DNA of 64,000 nt from Amoeboaphelidium protococcarum (GCA_023515745.1 JALECJ010000020.1:248001-312000), one strand, 5' to 3'; positions 1 to 12,623 are shown, counted from the stretch's first letter. The notes: a model not told the origin generated them from the sequence alone. Numbers and translations are program-made.

Positions 1-109
1 TCTGATGCTCTACACCACAGTAAAATACTAGCTTGCACTTGCCACATGCACGCAGCGTTGGCTCTGAGCTCTTACAAATATTACATTGACGTGTCAAATG
101 AGTGTTCAT
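1..109 (-). CDS. MYND zinc-finger protein, N-terminal fragment (cut by window edge)
   Basis: Only the first 36 codons lie in the window; the gene continues past base 1. The start ATG is at 109 on the minus strand. The peptide has Cys9-x2-Cys12, Cys22-x2-Cys25 and Cys31, spaced exactly as in the complete MYND protein encoded at 334-1353, with the shared block CxKCKLVFYC. Where the canonical finger and the neighbour have the next ligand Cys35, this copy has His35, so its zinc site may be non-standard. MYND fingers usually bind proline-rich partner peptides. The two genes lie head to tail and look like a tandem duplication. The function beyond the finger cannot be seen. Confidence 0.75.
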   Translation of the reverse strand, partial: MNTHLTRQCNICKSSEPTLRACGKCKLVFYCGVEHQ

Positions 110-333
110 CTTTGCGAAGATTGCAATTTTAAAGGATGTCTATACTGTACTCTGCGCAAAGTGGAATAACGTTAAAAAGAAAATGAAACAGGCAGCGCCG
201 CTTTCAACCAAACGCCACGTCAACACATCATTGAGCCGTTCAGACTTACGGTACATAGGTGGTATAAACTCACGTAATTAACATCATCATTTATATCATT
301 TCAATCTTTTACGCACTAAAAATCCAATTATAT

Positions 334-1353
334 TCAAAACTACTAAATCTCTGCGTCATTCCGCGTGTCTTCTCCCAGACGAGTTTCAAGATACTCAATG
401 GCGCCTTCTGTCCACTCCCATGGACGAAGAAACGATTTCACTATGGCGTAGGCTTCATTCGCAGTATTCTAAACTATCAACTCTGGCTCTTGTTAATTTA
501 TAAGCGGTCCTGGTTCTATAATCGCGCGCCAAATACGACGATTATGCTTGTCAATACGCTCAAAAAGTATGTCAAAGTGCTGTTGTACAAGCTGAACCTT
601 CTCCGTCAGCACCTTCTCATTCAAATCTGCTGGCAAATGACGTAATGGTACTTGAGGTAAACGAGATAAATCGCATTCGGAACTTAAAGCATCCTTCAAT
701 GAGCGTAAAGCACGAAATTTAATTAACGCCAACGCCAAAACCATCTCAACATTGATGTACTCAGATATAAACTCTTCAGGTAATTCGTCCAAGAAATTGT
801 GCTGCTCATAATTTAAGAATGGAAGATCCATATTGCCCCAGTCGTATCCATTAACTGGGTAACACTGAAACCACTTTATAAAATTGTAACACTCCTGCTC
901 TTTGCCAAGCATAAGATATACAGCAGGCAAAATCAAACGTACTCCAACATTGTCACTTCTGCAAAGACGTAACATCTCCAGGAAATACTCTTCTATTTTC
1001 TGGTAGGCATCAACACTACGCATCTTCTCCATGAAATGAATGGCCACATTGTACTTGGCGCACATGAAATTACGGGTCTCGGTCAACTCCCAAAAACTTC
1101 CAGCATACCTCTCATCCCAGAAATTCACAATTTTACCTGGCCACACTTCCATATGTCGCAATTTATCAGCTTCCACAGCTTCCTTCTTCAGCAAACGCTT
1201 CAATTTGTTGCAATCAGCACCGTGACCCCACTCAATGGCGTTTTATTCACACTCAGCGTTGCAATAAAATACCAACTTACATTTTTCACAAGCATACAAA
1301 GGTACCCCGTAATCATTGCACATATGACAATGTCGATTAAAAGGGATGTTCAT
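334..1353 (-). CDS. MYND zinc-finger protein, 339 aa
   Basis: Single exon, ATG at 1353, TGA at 334-336, 340 codons. Residues 9-48 form a full MYND finger: Cys9-x2-Cys12-x9-Cys22-x2-Cys25-x5-Cys31-x3-Cys35-x8-His44-x3-Cys48. The rest is an alpha-helical-looking region (EYFLEMLRLC, RLILPAVYLMLGKEQECY) resembling the helical part of MYND-domain proteins found in fungi and algae, with no SET motifs. The C-terminal part is reached only by reading TAA and TAG as Gln (for example INQQEPELIVQ), and the frame then closes at TGA. A paralogue lies just downstream at 1-109. The role is probably protein-protein interaction; no enzymatic signature was seen. Confidence 0.8.
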
Positions 1354-1759
1354 ATCTGATCTAAAAAGGGAGTTATGAGTGACAATTGACTTGTGATACT
1401 GTTGAAACAATAGCAACAATGGAGATGCCTACGGTAAGTAAGCCGAAACTAGTGAAACCGAATGAGAGCGAGCGACATCGCTTCGGACACAGATCTGAGA
1501 AATCTCAATAGGATAGACAGCTGTTAAAGCACGCCAAGAAACTTCATTTAATGCTAATGAGGAGAATCAGATTCTATCATTGCACATAAGTATTAAATAA
1601 ATAAAAGGAAATAAAAAATAAGTCTTGAGTGAACACAATGTGAGATATTATTCTTCACGTACCAAATTTCGATCAGATGTATCATACATCGGAAGCACAA
1701 TCACACATGGGCACGACGTATCAACTAATAAAAGTAAGCAGAGCTCAAAGCTTAGATAG
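1354..1759. other. Intergenic, no gene seen
   Basis: About 400 bp between the 5' end of the MYND gene and the 3' end of the isocitrate dehydrogenase gene. It is AT-rich, has TGA in all frames and shows no recognisable motif. It should hold the MYND promoter and the IDH polyadenylation signal. Confidence 0.5.
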
Positions 1760-3152
1760 TCATGCGGAAGCCAGAGACTTGTCACTGGTGATCTTCTTGG
1801 CCAGCTTGTTGTGAATCAAATCGATAAACTCAAAAGTCTCCACATAATCAGACTCCTTCATCTTGGCACCATGAATAGCCAGTGCCAAATCTTTAGTCAT
1901 CTTACGGTCCTTGCCGATTAATTCCACACAAGACTCTTCCAACAAATCACACCACTTTTTCAGTCTAGCCGACTCGGCACCATCAGTCTCAGCATCCAAC
2001 TTGGCACGATGCATCAGGCCACGAGTCCATGCAAATATTGACGCGACAGAATTCGTGCTCGTCTTGCCTCCCTTCTACCACACTCTATAGTGACGCGTCA
2101 CTGTGCCGTGGGCAGCCTCACTTTCAACAGTCTTTCCATCTGGTGACATTAGAACGGAAGTCATCAATCCTAGAGAACCATAGCCTTGTGCAACGGTATC
2201 AGATTACACATCTCCGTCATAATTCTTACATGCCCAAACGTATCCACCATCAGACTTGATGCAATACGCAACCATGTCGTCAATGAGACGATGTTCATAC
2301 CACAATTTACGGGATTCAAACTCCTTCTTGTACTGAGTGTCATACAGACGCTAGAAAGTATCCTTAAAAAGACCATCATAAGTTTTCAAAATAGTATTCT
2401 TTGTGCTCAAGTACAGAGGCATATTCTTCTACAAGGCAATCTTGAATGAAGCATGGGCGAATCCCTCAATAGATGGCAGACTGTTGTACATGGACATGGC
2501 AACACCAGGTTCGGTAAACTTGTACACAGTCTCCTCCTTAACCGAACCATCCTTATCAGAAGTGAATACCAACTTGAGGGTTCCAGGCTCATTCACACGC
2601 ATCTCAGTGGCACGATACTAGTCACCAAATGCGTGTCTTCCAATAACAATAGGCTAATTCCATTGAGGAACCAGGCGCGGAATACCATCAATCAGAATAG
2701 GCTCTCTGAACACTGTACCATTCAGGATATTACGAATAGTACCGTTAGGACTCTTCCACATCTTCTTCAACTTGAATTCCTCAACTCTAGCTTCGTCAGG
2801 CGTGATGGTTGCACATTTGATTCCCACATTGCACTTTCTGATAGCCTCTGCCGCATCCACAGTAACCTTGTCATCAGTGGCATCTCTATGCTCCATGCCC
2901 AAATCAAAGTACAACAATCCATCGTTCTTCTCATTGCCAAACTACAGAAATGGAAGCACAAGCTTGTCCTTGATAGCCTTCCAGATGACCCTTGTCATCT
3001 CATCGCCATCCATCTCCACCACCGGATTAAGAACCTGTATTTTCCTAACTACATATAGTAAATATGGAAATTACGACATTCATGTTAAAATGTGATTAAA
3101 GACCATTATATTCAATGCAAATCTTACAATTTTTGAGCATCTCTTCAGTCAT
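1760..3152 (-). CDS. IDP: Isocitrate dehydrogenase [NADP], 437 aa
   Basis: Converts isocitrate to 2-oxoglutarate with NADPH production. Two exons on the minus strand: 3152-3128 (25 nt) and 3048-1760, separated by a 79-nt GT-AG intron with a TGTAG acceptor; together 438 codons ending in TGA. Family blocks seen: [16 protein letters not shown] near the N-terminus, the substrate/metal region [39 protein letters not shown], and the C-terminal [12 protein letters not shown]. Several positions need TAG = Gln, for example [20 protein letters not shown]. Length is close to the usual 410-430 aa. There is no clear mitochondrial presequence in this start model, so a cytosolic or peroxisomal form is likely. 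The first exon encodes only eight residues, so the start is the weakest part of the model. Confidence 0.9.
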
Positions 3153-3948
3153 TTCTTATGCGATGGTGATAAAACTATCAAATTTTAAAATCGCTTCAAA
3201 ATTATCAAATTGTTACAAAACGTTGGTTAAATCGAGTGAAGAAATAAGAGTAACACTCCTTAGAATGAATTGAATGAACGAGTGAAAGACTGGAATATTT
3301 AATAAGAGCCTGGCATTGAACGCGGTAGAGGAACGCGCGTGTATTGGTTGACTCACGTCTGGTCTGTTTCACCCCGCTAAGAGTATTTCGCGCCTTCCTA
3401 CTGTACTGTTTTCATTATGGAAGGTGATGTTAAAATGTTTTATCCTTTTCTCTTCAGTTAGAGAGCCTTTACGTTAAAACAAGAAATTTAAACTATAATA
3501 CAAGATTGTGCGTCAAAGAGAGATTCAAACAATAGATTGTAAGATAAAGTTATGGAGAGTGTGTGCGCTAGACGGAATAGTTCAGAAATAATGACGTGAT
3601 CAAATGGTATGAAACGCCTCGTCTGAAAATAGAGTGGGGGCGTACGCGGTGAAAGTGTGAAAAGTGTGGCTGGCCGACTAACACTAGCAGAATCGCAATC
3701 GAGAGATTGCCGAAGTCAACCGACGCGCGCTCAAATTTGAAAAAATCAACAAAAGCCTCCTCCCCGCTGCAATGACGCGCCATCCTAAGAATAGAGAGAG
3801 AGAGAGAGAAAGAGAGAGCAATTAAAATTTTTGAAAGAAAGCCTCCCGCCACGCGCTCTCATTTTCTTCTTCTCTTTAAGAGCTCAACACGACTCACATT
3901 TAAAAACTTATGCCTGCTGCCGTATAGCAATAATAGTAGAATCTGCCA
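3153..3948. other. Intergenic, shared 5' region of IDP and SAM synthetase
   Basis: About 800 bp between two divergent metabolic genes. It holds a short GA microsatellite and no convincing gene. An open frame on the minus strand near 3568-3852 starts with a plausible ATG but is largely the translated GA repeat and low-complexity residues, so I do not call it. Confidence 0.5.
3793..3818. repeat. (GA)n microsatellite
   Basis: An alternating GA tract of roughly 26 bp with one interruption, lying about 130 bp upstream of the SAM synthetase start. Purine tracts of this kind are common in promoters of compact genomes; a regulatory role is only a guess. Confidence 0.8.
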
Positions 3949-5215
3949 ATGACCCAAGAGAATAACGACACGTTCCTGTTCACTTCTGAATCTGTCGGTG
4001 AGGGCCATCCAGGTAATGTTTACATATTGTTTTTAGCCTTTTCGTTGCTCACCATCTCATGATTATAACTCTTGTATGTGAATTTATGTAGATAAGATTT
4101 GTGACCAAGTGTCTGACGCCATCTTGGATGCATGCCTGAAGTAGGATCCTCTCTCCAAGGTTGCTTGTGAAACCTGTACCAAGACTGGTATGGTCATGGT
4201 CCTCGGTGAAATTACCACCAAGGCATCTTTGGACTACCAGAAGATTATCCGTGGTGTGATCAGAGACATTGGTTATGACAACTCTGACAAGGGATTCGAT
4301 TACAAGACCTGTAATGTGCTGGTTGCCATTGAGCAGCAGTCTCCTGATATTGCTCAAGGTCTGGTGCAAACCTCTACTGCAGTTGAGGACATCGGTGCCG
4401 GTGATCAGGGTATCATGTTTGGTTATGCTACTGACGAGACTCCTGAGCTTATGCCAGCCACCGTCACCATGGCCCACCGTCTGAACCAGAAAATGACCGA
4501 GCTGCGTAAGAATGGCACTCTTGGCTGGCTGCGTCCTGATAGTAAGACCCAGGTCACCATTGAGTACCGTAATGAGAATGGTGCCATGGTCCCTCTGCGT
4601 GTCCACACCGTTGTCATCTCTACTCAGCACGCGCCAGAGATTGACAATGACTCCATGAAGAAGGCTCTGAAGGAGTAGGTGATCAAGGCTGTTGTGCCTG
4701 CCAACATGCTGGATGAGCGCACCATCTACCACTTGCAGCCTTCCGGAAGATTCGTAATTGGTGGTCCTCAGGGTGATGCTGGTCTGACTGGTCGTAAGAT
4801 CATTGTTGACACGTACGGTGGTTGGGGCTGTCACGGTGGTGGAGCTTTCAGTGGAAAGGATTTCAGTAAGGTGGATCGTTCTGCTGCATACGCTGCCCGC
4901 TGGGTTGCCAAGTCACTGGTGAGCGCCAAGTTGGCTCGCCGTTGTCTGGTGCAGCTGAGTTATGCTATTGGTGTCTCTCACCCACTGAGTATTTTTGTCG
5001 ATACCTATGGCACTTCTGCCACCAACCCAAAGACTGGAAAGACTTACACCAATGGTGAGCTGTTGCAGATTATTTAGAACAATTTTGATTTGCGTCCTGG
5101 TTTCATCGTTCGTGATCTGGACTTGACCAAGCCTGTCTATTAGAAGACTGCCAGCTATGGTCATTTTGGCAGAACCGATTTTACTTGGGAACAGCCAAAG
5201 CCATTGAAGCTGTGA
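3949..5215 (+). CDS. MAT: S-adenosylmethionine synthetase, 395 aa
   Basis: Makes S-adenosylmethionine from methionine and ATP. Exons 3949-4012 and 4092-5215 join inside the codon for Asp of GEGHPDKICDQ; the 79-nt intron is GTAATG...TGTAG. The total is 396 codons, TGA stop, the same length as animal MAT (395 aa). Signature blocks: [36 protein letters not shown]-type substrate segments, and GGGAFSGKD for the phosphate loop. The usual GWGAHGGG is GWGCHGGG here, an Ala to Cys change. TAG is read as Gln at 4142 (ACLKQDP) and in [13 protein letters not shown], where Gln is conserved in the family. Expected to be an abundant cytosolic enzyme. Confidence 0.96.
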
Positions 5216-5383
5216 GTCTCTGGACTTGATGTCGCCTTAATATTTATTGATCAACTGATATTTGAACGTATAATACAGTACGTCTCTCATTAATTACTAA
5301 CTCCTTTGTTACACTTTTGAATGTCCTTCTACTACAATAAATAAAATTATAATCAAGAGAAAAAGTAGATACGAATTAAAAGT

Positions 5384-8290
5384 TCAATTTAATGTCTATT
5401 AGGATCCCCCTTGATCATTCATTATTCGTAATAAAAGACGAGGATAATACGTGTTAACCCAGTCAATCAACTTGAAATCAGCTATACTTTGGAGTAGAGG
5501 ATACACCTTATCAAAATCCACTTTGGGTGATGATAAAAGTTTCTTGTACTATTGCATTTGCTTAATGACATCATCATCTTGATACAGTGTTGCATCAAAT
5601 ATCCATCGAGCGTACGGGAACTAGCTCTTATAATCCTTACTACCAAATGAAGCGGGAAGCAGTTCACTGAGCATATATGAGTCGGCAGCACGGCCAAAAT
5701 CAACTTTACGAGCATCAAAAATTCTTTAATTAAATACCAACGAAGCCATCAGTTTAAGGTCAGGTAACATAATCTTGCGCGGATGTTTACTAGCCAGAGG
5801 AAACTCTATAAATCGTTTACTGTCATTTATCAACTCTCCAACACCAGCGTATGGACGCCTATTAACATTGCTGTTAGATTGAGCCTACGACTGGATGGGC
5901 AGAGACTTTTTGATGAATCCAACAGAATTAGCCAACACAGTGGCCAAATAAATTTCATCAACAATGAAGCCAAACTCCATGAATGCAGCAACATATGACG
6001 CGGTAGGACTATATTATAAATGACGCACCACATCACGTCCAAGAACCACCCACTAGTGATGTTTGTACAAAGACCAATGAGAATACGGGAATGCTATCCG
6101 CTAAGAACCAGGAGATACTGGAATCTATAAAACTTGAGCCATAGTGTCAACAACATTCTGTGGTAGACCCTTCGACTGTACATAGTTGGTAATGATCCTT
6201 TCATTCTCTGTCACATCTTCAACATCCGAAAGCGCTGTTTTCATATTATAGTGGACGACGGTAGATTAAGGTGCTAGCATAGGAGCATCATATACGCGAG
6301 CAATTGCATCAATGGAACTCCAATAACCCATAAAACTACACTGACGAATAGATTAGTTTCGAGCCAGACAGTCCGACACCAAGTCATCATAAATCACATC
6401 ATTTGATCTTAACATCAAATCATTGGCACTCAGGTTAATAACATAATCCCATTCGGAATCCATTTCAAGCAATTCAAAAAAGCCAGCTAGCTATGCAAAC
6501 ACCAGCGATGATTATCCCCACATGCCATAAAATGATCGCTTCATAACTTTCGTCTTTGCATAGAGTGATGGACTCTATGACATTTGTTGCTCAATATACT
6601 TTACAATCTATCCTTTGAGAACGGGATTCTTGGCATCGACGTGAATAAGGATTACCGCGTGTTTATCAATTATAGATTCCAAAAGTTTGACAAAATTAGT
6701 AAAGCCTTTATGCACCAACACGAAATAGGCCAATTTATGTGGTCGGTCAAAAGCTTTGATATCACGCTGACGAATCTTGTCCGCCACTTTCGACAATTGT
6801 TGCAAGGAGAACTACTCCAACTTGAAAACTTTCTACTCAGTTGTGGCTGCGGTCGCTGAGGAATGAGAGGATAACGAAGCCATAGGATCAAACTGTGACA
6901 GATCATCTCGTCTATATCGTTTGCCAATTTGACCATTTCTAGCGGGCTACTGCTGCTACTACTATTACTAGTCTTTATTTGATGAAGTGCCAGAGGAAGT
7001 CGATGATGAGAGAGCAGCATCAAACTTGGAATCTTGACGCTCATGAGAGATGAACAAATCTTCATCGGAGTAAACATCATTAACGTACTTTTGTCTCCAA
7101 TCGAAAGCAAGAGCATCAGCTTCATATTAAACTAAATCCATGTCTAATGGTGCATAATTAATTGAGCCATCAAAATAAACTCGCGGATCGATGTACCGCA
7201 TAAACTTCCTGTCACCAACAATCAGTGGGGAAGCCGATTTTATCTTCAAAGGATTACTATCAGCATCGTTATACCGAAATTACTCAGAAGCCACGTACTT
7301 CAAGTGAGGATTGTTACCATCAGCCGCTTAAAAGCAAGCAAATCTCAAACTAGAATAAAAAGCATCATGCGAACTCTTCATGAAAGGACTTGAGCGATTT
7401 GAAGCAGATTAATTCCGACTGAGTTACTACTATGAGGTAATTCTTGCAAATGAAGCTCGAATCTCCCATTCAGGTAACCCATACTGACGCTGTAGAAGAG
7501 TTTAATACAGAGCAATAGCAGCGGTGTCTATAACCTAAACTGCCTTTTGAATGCCAAACTCTTTCAGTGATGTAATTCCATTCATGTCAAATCCAAGCCT
7601 GTCCGTAGTTTAATAACTTTCATCTTGAATAACTACAAGAGGACTCTATAAATCCACCAATGGACTAAACATCTTTTCAATCTTCTTATTCAACTTTAAA
7701 CGGAATAGCAATGGTGTAGATCTAAGTTGATCCAAAATCTAATCATAGTCTTTCTCTAATGGCGCCACTTAGTAGATAGCTTCCATGATAGACTTATATA
7801 GCGGAGCTTCAGCGTCGAATACAGCTCCATTCAAATGCTGACAGAATCTGAATCCATTCAATGGCACTAAAGTACTCTAATTCTTCTCATTCTTCTAAGG
7901 CTCTTGATAAATAAAAGATTCTTGTTTATTGGATGAAAACCACCATTACTTTGCGATAGAGAGTAGAGAAATCTGACTTACAAAACTAAATACTCGGCCT
8001 GGATACTCGCCAGATTGTGACAGATTGGCACTTTTGTATTGTGAAATGTTGACATAGTCGGCGATCGTCAAAAGTCCAGATTTACTATTGCTACTACTGT
8101 CGTCAACATCGGACGAACTCTCATAATAAACTCCACTATGATTCTCATCATTTAGGACAGTCGCAAGTTGAGGCATTGATGACGCGGCCACTTCAGAGTG
8201 CTAATCAGTAATAGACTTTGCACCGTCAACACCAGCAGAAAGAGATCTAGAGGATACATCTGCTGAAAGAAGGCACAACACTAAGAGCAT
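5384..8290 (-). CDS. GT14 (core-2/I-branching, xylosyltransferase-like) glycosyltransferase, 968 aa
   Basis: Single 969-codon frame with ATG at 8290 and TGA at 5384. The N-terminus (MLLVLCLLSADVSS) looks like a signal peptide. Residues 1-490 are low-complexity and Ser/Gln-rich, with a tract of eight Gln near residue 441. The GT14 domain starts near residue 505 with YFVLVHKGFTNFVKLL and the IHVDAK block, followed by VINLSANDLMLRS, VVHYNMKTALS and WVVLGRDVVRHLQYSPT, then DEIYLATVLANS, in the order seen in core-2/I-branching enzymes and peptide O-xylosyltransferases. TAA or TAG = Gln occurs dozens of times. It probably acts in the Golgi/secretory path on O-glycans or core proteins; the donor sugar cannot be told. 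It is divergent from the ZGRF1-like gene, sharing an 870-bp upstream region. The fold assignment is solid, the substrate open. Confidence 0.85.
6947..6970 (-). repeat. Poly-Gln codon tract written mostly with TAG/TAA
   Basis: Eight consecutive in-frame codons of the GT14 gene (residues 441-448). Five are TAG, one is TAA and two are CAG. In a standard-code reading this would be six stops in a row; as poly-Gln it is an ordinary low-complexity tract. Confidence 0.9.
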
Positions 8291-9161
8291 TTCCAGCGAA
8301 AGCCATTACCTTTATAATATTCCCATTTCTACTCACTCAAATCAAAAATATAATAAAAAGATCTTCGGTATAGTTAATTAGTCAGATCAATCTATTTATC
8401 TATCGGCACCTTGTTGATGAATGAATACTATCGGCAGATCAGATCAGCAGCAGTAACAATGTATAAATAAACCCAATTGGTTCACTTAATGAAAATAAGC
8501 GCAGATGGAATATCGGTCGATAGCTGCTTATTAATTAAAGCAACAACTTGAATGCAGAGAAGAAATAACTAAAAAGAGGCACCTTCAGGGGCTTGGTGGA
8601 TGAATATAATATTTCCTTGTGGGGCGAAAAGCTTTTTTGTTTCAGCGAGAAAAATTCACAAGGCGATCGATTTTTCCTCCCATTGGCCGAGCCTGAAATT
8701 ACTAATTATTTGGTTGCCAAGCAATCTATTCATCAATTCCCCTAGAGATTTAGTTTGGTGACTGATATGATGATGATTTATTGAATATAAAACCGTGCTT
8801 TCTTGAATATTATAAGCATACTCGTGGATGTTGGGCAATTTTGAATGTTGGTGATCTCGCATTTGCTTTCTTAAAAACTTTGTTATGTCACACACCATGT
8901 TCATGCGCGTTTATAGATTATGTTTACTTCGGTTTATCTTATATTATAGATCGAGGCTTATGCTTTGATGCTTTCATACAATTATTAATCATCTTGGCGG
9001 ACATACATACGGCAAAGATCGTAATCATTTTTCAGATATCTTTTTTCAAGAGTCAACGTTATCGAACTCAACTTGTGCTTCAATCACCCAATAAGAACTG
9101 TTTCAGCGTTCTCATCTCTGAATCTTTTCATGTCAAGTCTTGAACATCTATCACACATAAC
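8291..9161. other. Divergent promoter region, no gene called
   Basis: About 870 bp between the GT14 start and the ZGRF1-like start. A CCAAT element on the minus strand lies near 8680. A plus-strand frame (8781-9143) without a usable ATG and a minus-strand ATG frame (8656-8904) exist, but neither resembles a protein, and both lie in AT-rich sequence. Confidence 0.4.
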
Positions 9162-12100
9162 ATGGAGGTGCTTTACACGTCAGATACGCACAAAAAGAAC
9201 AAAGTTTGGCATGATGGAGTAATTAAGGAAGTATAGTCAAGCAATTCACGGAAGAAAATGTATGAACTGCGTGACAGTGCTGGAGCCATAGTGGATCGTC
9301 ACGCTCTGAGTTGTGCCATTGGGTAAGCTGTGACAAATGATCAAGAGCTTACATTTGGAAGACATCTGGTGATGATCACCTAAATAACTGATTAAAATAC
9401 CAATGTTGCACTGTAGTAATATTCTTCCCACACCTAGCCATTGCGTAATAACAAGAAGAAGACTTTCAGGGTACCACTTTCTCAACGTCCCGTGGTTGAA
9501 ACGTAAGTTTAGAACGTGTAATGCTCTCAGGTAACAGAAGATAAGTAAGTAGAGACTTTGAAATGTTTATACACGGACTAAATTCATAAAAAGTAAAAGA
9601 CTTGGCTGGATGGAACTATAAAAGTGAATTTGTCTGCAAAGTCACTTAAATTGTTCAGCGAGATTGGATAATAAATATTGTCGGCAAAAAGCCAAGATGT
9701 GGTGTCAGATGCTGATATATTCAGCAAAGATTAAGCAGATGGTGAACTTACGATCGATGGCAAGTTTCTGGTCTAATTCGAACGTGATAATGTCCCCACT
9801 TTATCATAACGCGTCAATAAGTTTTATTCGGCCTTCAAGCGGCCAAAGTTCATGGTACCAAAGTCTACTCCAAATGTTGATCAGAACGTTGAACCTGTCA
9901 TAGAGATTGATCTTACCAAGAATGCATTAGAATTGGAAGCTCTTGTGGATCTGAACAATGAAGATGTCCGGATAGTTAGTCTCCCTGTAGAGACTCAGTA
10001 AAGCTCCATAATGAAGGTCGAGCCGATGGTGCAGTCTAAGTCCAACCTGCGCGCCAAGTTCAAACCTCCTCTAAAGTAAGCTGGTTCAGTGCCGACCACT
10101 CCATTGGCAATATCTGTTTATCCTTGGAAATAAGCAACCGTCAGATCATCTAAGCACAATGGAGTAAAGTTCAAGCGAGAGTACAAAGTTCCTACGCAAT
10201 TCAAATCCGCCGAGACATATCTTATGACTTTGTTGAACACGCAACTGGAATGCTTGTAAATCTAAGTTAATGAGCAGTTTGTCGAGTTGTACAAGGTGCG
10301 TTCCACTCTGGCAAAGAAGATGCAATTGAACAGTGCGGACGCTTGGCGAGCCAAAGGTGTGAAAATGTCTTTTGGCTGTGAATTAACAGAAGTTTCAGTG
10401 TATGATTAGGAAAATCAGACTTATTCTCTCATCTTGCCAAAGGTTGGGGACTTGAAGCTTTACTCGAAAGATGATCTTTGGGTGGTGAGTAAATCTATGT
10501 AATTTGAATAGTCTGAATCTGCTTTATTTCGATCTAATTGGCATGGTCCTAGAAAGTTATCGGGTAGCAGTGGGACTATGGAATTGAAGCCTTTGGAATC
10601 TCAGAGTGTGGGCCGTAAATTCTTCAAAGATTTATTATCTTCAGATGCTGGTCCGGATTCAGCGAATGTCAAACGTCAGCGATCCAAATTGGAAATGTTT
10701 GACGAGCGATTCATAAAGTAAAAAAGCACTAAATGCCCCGATCTAGTTGCAGTAAACCTATTTAACGCGTCATCTGAATTGAAGGTGATTGAAAAGCTGA
10801 AGGATTTGTAGAAATGCGTTGTGGGTAGTTCGCTGTTGGACTAGATCTAGTCGTTTCCCCTTTGTCGTCGTATTGTGGGAGACGTTGCGCAGAGTAAAAT
10901 TAAATAGGTGGTATCTAATAGTCTCTTTCAGTAGTCACAATTAGAGGAAGCATTGGCCCTTTTAAGGTAGTACCATATCAAATACAAACTTAATGATGAC
11001 TAGAAAGACGTTTCGGTAGCATTTACCAAGAACTTGATCCTGTCTTCAGAAGATGGTCACTATCCAATTACTCTATGTCATGGAGTATTCGGAGCGGGTA
11101 AATCGTACCTCCTGGCCGTGCTTATAATGTTCCTCCATGAATTTGTTGAATTAATTGGACTGGATTCTAAGGACTTTAAGGTATTACTTTCATCGAATAC
11201 TAATGTTGCTGTTGATAGAGTTCTGGTTGTTCTCAGAGAATTGGGATTTGAAGAGTTTACTCGAATTGGACCTATTAACAAGATTGATAAGCGGATTTTG
11301 CAATATCGTTTGCAATAAAAGGCAAGAGATGATGCAAACGACCAGAATGATGAAGTCAAGGTACTCGCCGCAATGATGGACAACTGTCGTGATGATCGGG
11401 AGCGCCAGTATCTAGAGGATGCTCATTATAAATATTCTCAAAAGCTCAACATTGATCTTCTCAAGGACACCTTCCTGGTTGGCACTACTTGTCTATCCAC
11501 ATTAAATCCTGTGCTGAGTAGTCCATTGAATAACGGACATCAAATCAAGTTTCCTGTGGTGTTTCTGGATGAGTGCAGCTAAATGACTGAGGCTCTAAGT
11601 CTTTTGCCATTGGCGTCGTTTGATACTAAATGTGCCCTCCTGATTGGCGATCCTTTACAACTACCGCCAACGCTTCCACCAGCTTCGCCGGCTCTTTCCA
11701 ATGACAGCGACGCGCATGGATCTGAGAGAACGCTATTCGAACGTGTCAGAGATATGGGCGTTCCTGCTGTTATGCTTCGTACATAGTACCGCTGTCATCC
11801 AGAGATATCGTCTCTATCAAATGAACTCTTTTATGACTCCAAGCTGGTTAATGGCATAACGGCTGAGCATAGACCACCTTTGATCAATAGCAATTTCCCT
11901 CATCTCATGATGGTCAACATGTCAGATGGTAAAGAGGAGCAAACATACTCCGGTAGCTACATTAATCAGTCTGAGAGCTAGTGTATATTGAAAATTGTTC
12001 GATCTATTTTACAGTAAAAGTAATCCAACGGCGACCGTCTGCGTGGAAGTCAACTGGGCGTTATATCATTGTACAAGAGCTAATCTGAACTGTTGTCTTA

Positions 12101-12431
12101 AATTATAAATGTCGGAGATTGTTAGGAGACGGTTGAAGTCAGCACAGTGGATGCATATCAGGGTGCCGAGAAGGATATCATCATTTTATCAACTGTGAGA
12201 TCTGGTGGCAGTTCAGTTGGATTTATTGACGAGCCTCGACGCATCAATGTTGCATTGAGTAGAGCACGCTACCATTTGATCATCGTTGCCAATGTTGATA
12301 CCGTTAAAAGTAATGATTTATGGTAGAAGATCATTGCGAAATGTGGCTAGAATATATTCTCTCTCGAACAGTCTCTAAGTTTAATGAAGGTCACCAATCC
12401 TGCGAGTAGTGGCGATGATGCATTTGTGTGA
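9162..12431 (+). CDS. ZGRF1: ZGRF1-like superfamily 1 helicase, 1089 aa
   Basis: Single exon of 1090 codons, ATG 9162, TGA 12429-12431. The N-terminal 100 residues (VLYTSDTHKKNKVWHDG...) match the DUF2439 domain of ZGRF1. A middle region (AETYLMTLLNTQLECLQ...VNEQFVELYK) matches the vertebrate ZGRF1 linker. The helicase core has Walker A HGVFGAGKSYLL near residue 640, motif II LDECSQMTEA (Gln807 is TAA at 11580), motif III GDPLQLPPT, motif IV RTQYRCHPE (Gln875 is TAG at 11784), motif V TVDAYQGAEKD and motif VI NVALSRARY. ZGRF1-type helicases act in DNA repair and recombination, so a nuclear role is likely. The GRF zinc finger of the animal protein was not seen. The frame runs through about 60 TAA/TAG codons. 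Confidence 0.9.
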
Positions 12432-12623
12432 TCATAAGCCTGCCATGTTATAATATTGTCTGTGTAAGGAGATATCACTGACAAGCTGTGATGTGTAAAA
12501 TACTGAAATAAGTAAAATCAGTAATATTCAATCTCTTTCAAATTTCCCAAGCATCACACGCTGCATGCCACCAGCAATGTAGCACCATGCACACACACAG
12601 ACTCAGACCATTACACATATAGC

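Noticed and set aside
3568-3852. Minus-strand ORF over the GA repeat upstream of SAM synthetase
   Set aside because: The peptide is largely the translated microsatellite (Ser-Leu repeats), and the region is a promoter between two divergent genes.
4049-4834. Long open frame on the minus strand antisense to SAM synthetase
   Set aside because: It is the mirror of a strongly conserved gene with biased codons; the peptide resembles nothing and the sense strand explains the conservation.
8656-9143. Open frames on both strands between GT14 and the ZGRF1-like gene
   Set aside because: The plus frame lacks ATG. The minus frame has ATG but low-complexity, AT-driven composition and no resemblance to a protein.
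10490-10560. Possible intron in the ZGRF1-like gene at GTGAGT
   Set aside because: The frame reads straight through with plausible residues, the total is an exact number of codons, and no TGTAG acceptor follows in phase.
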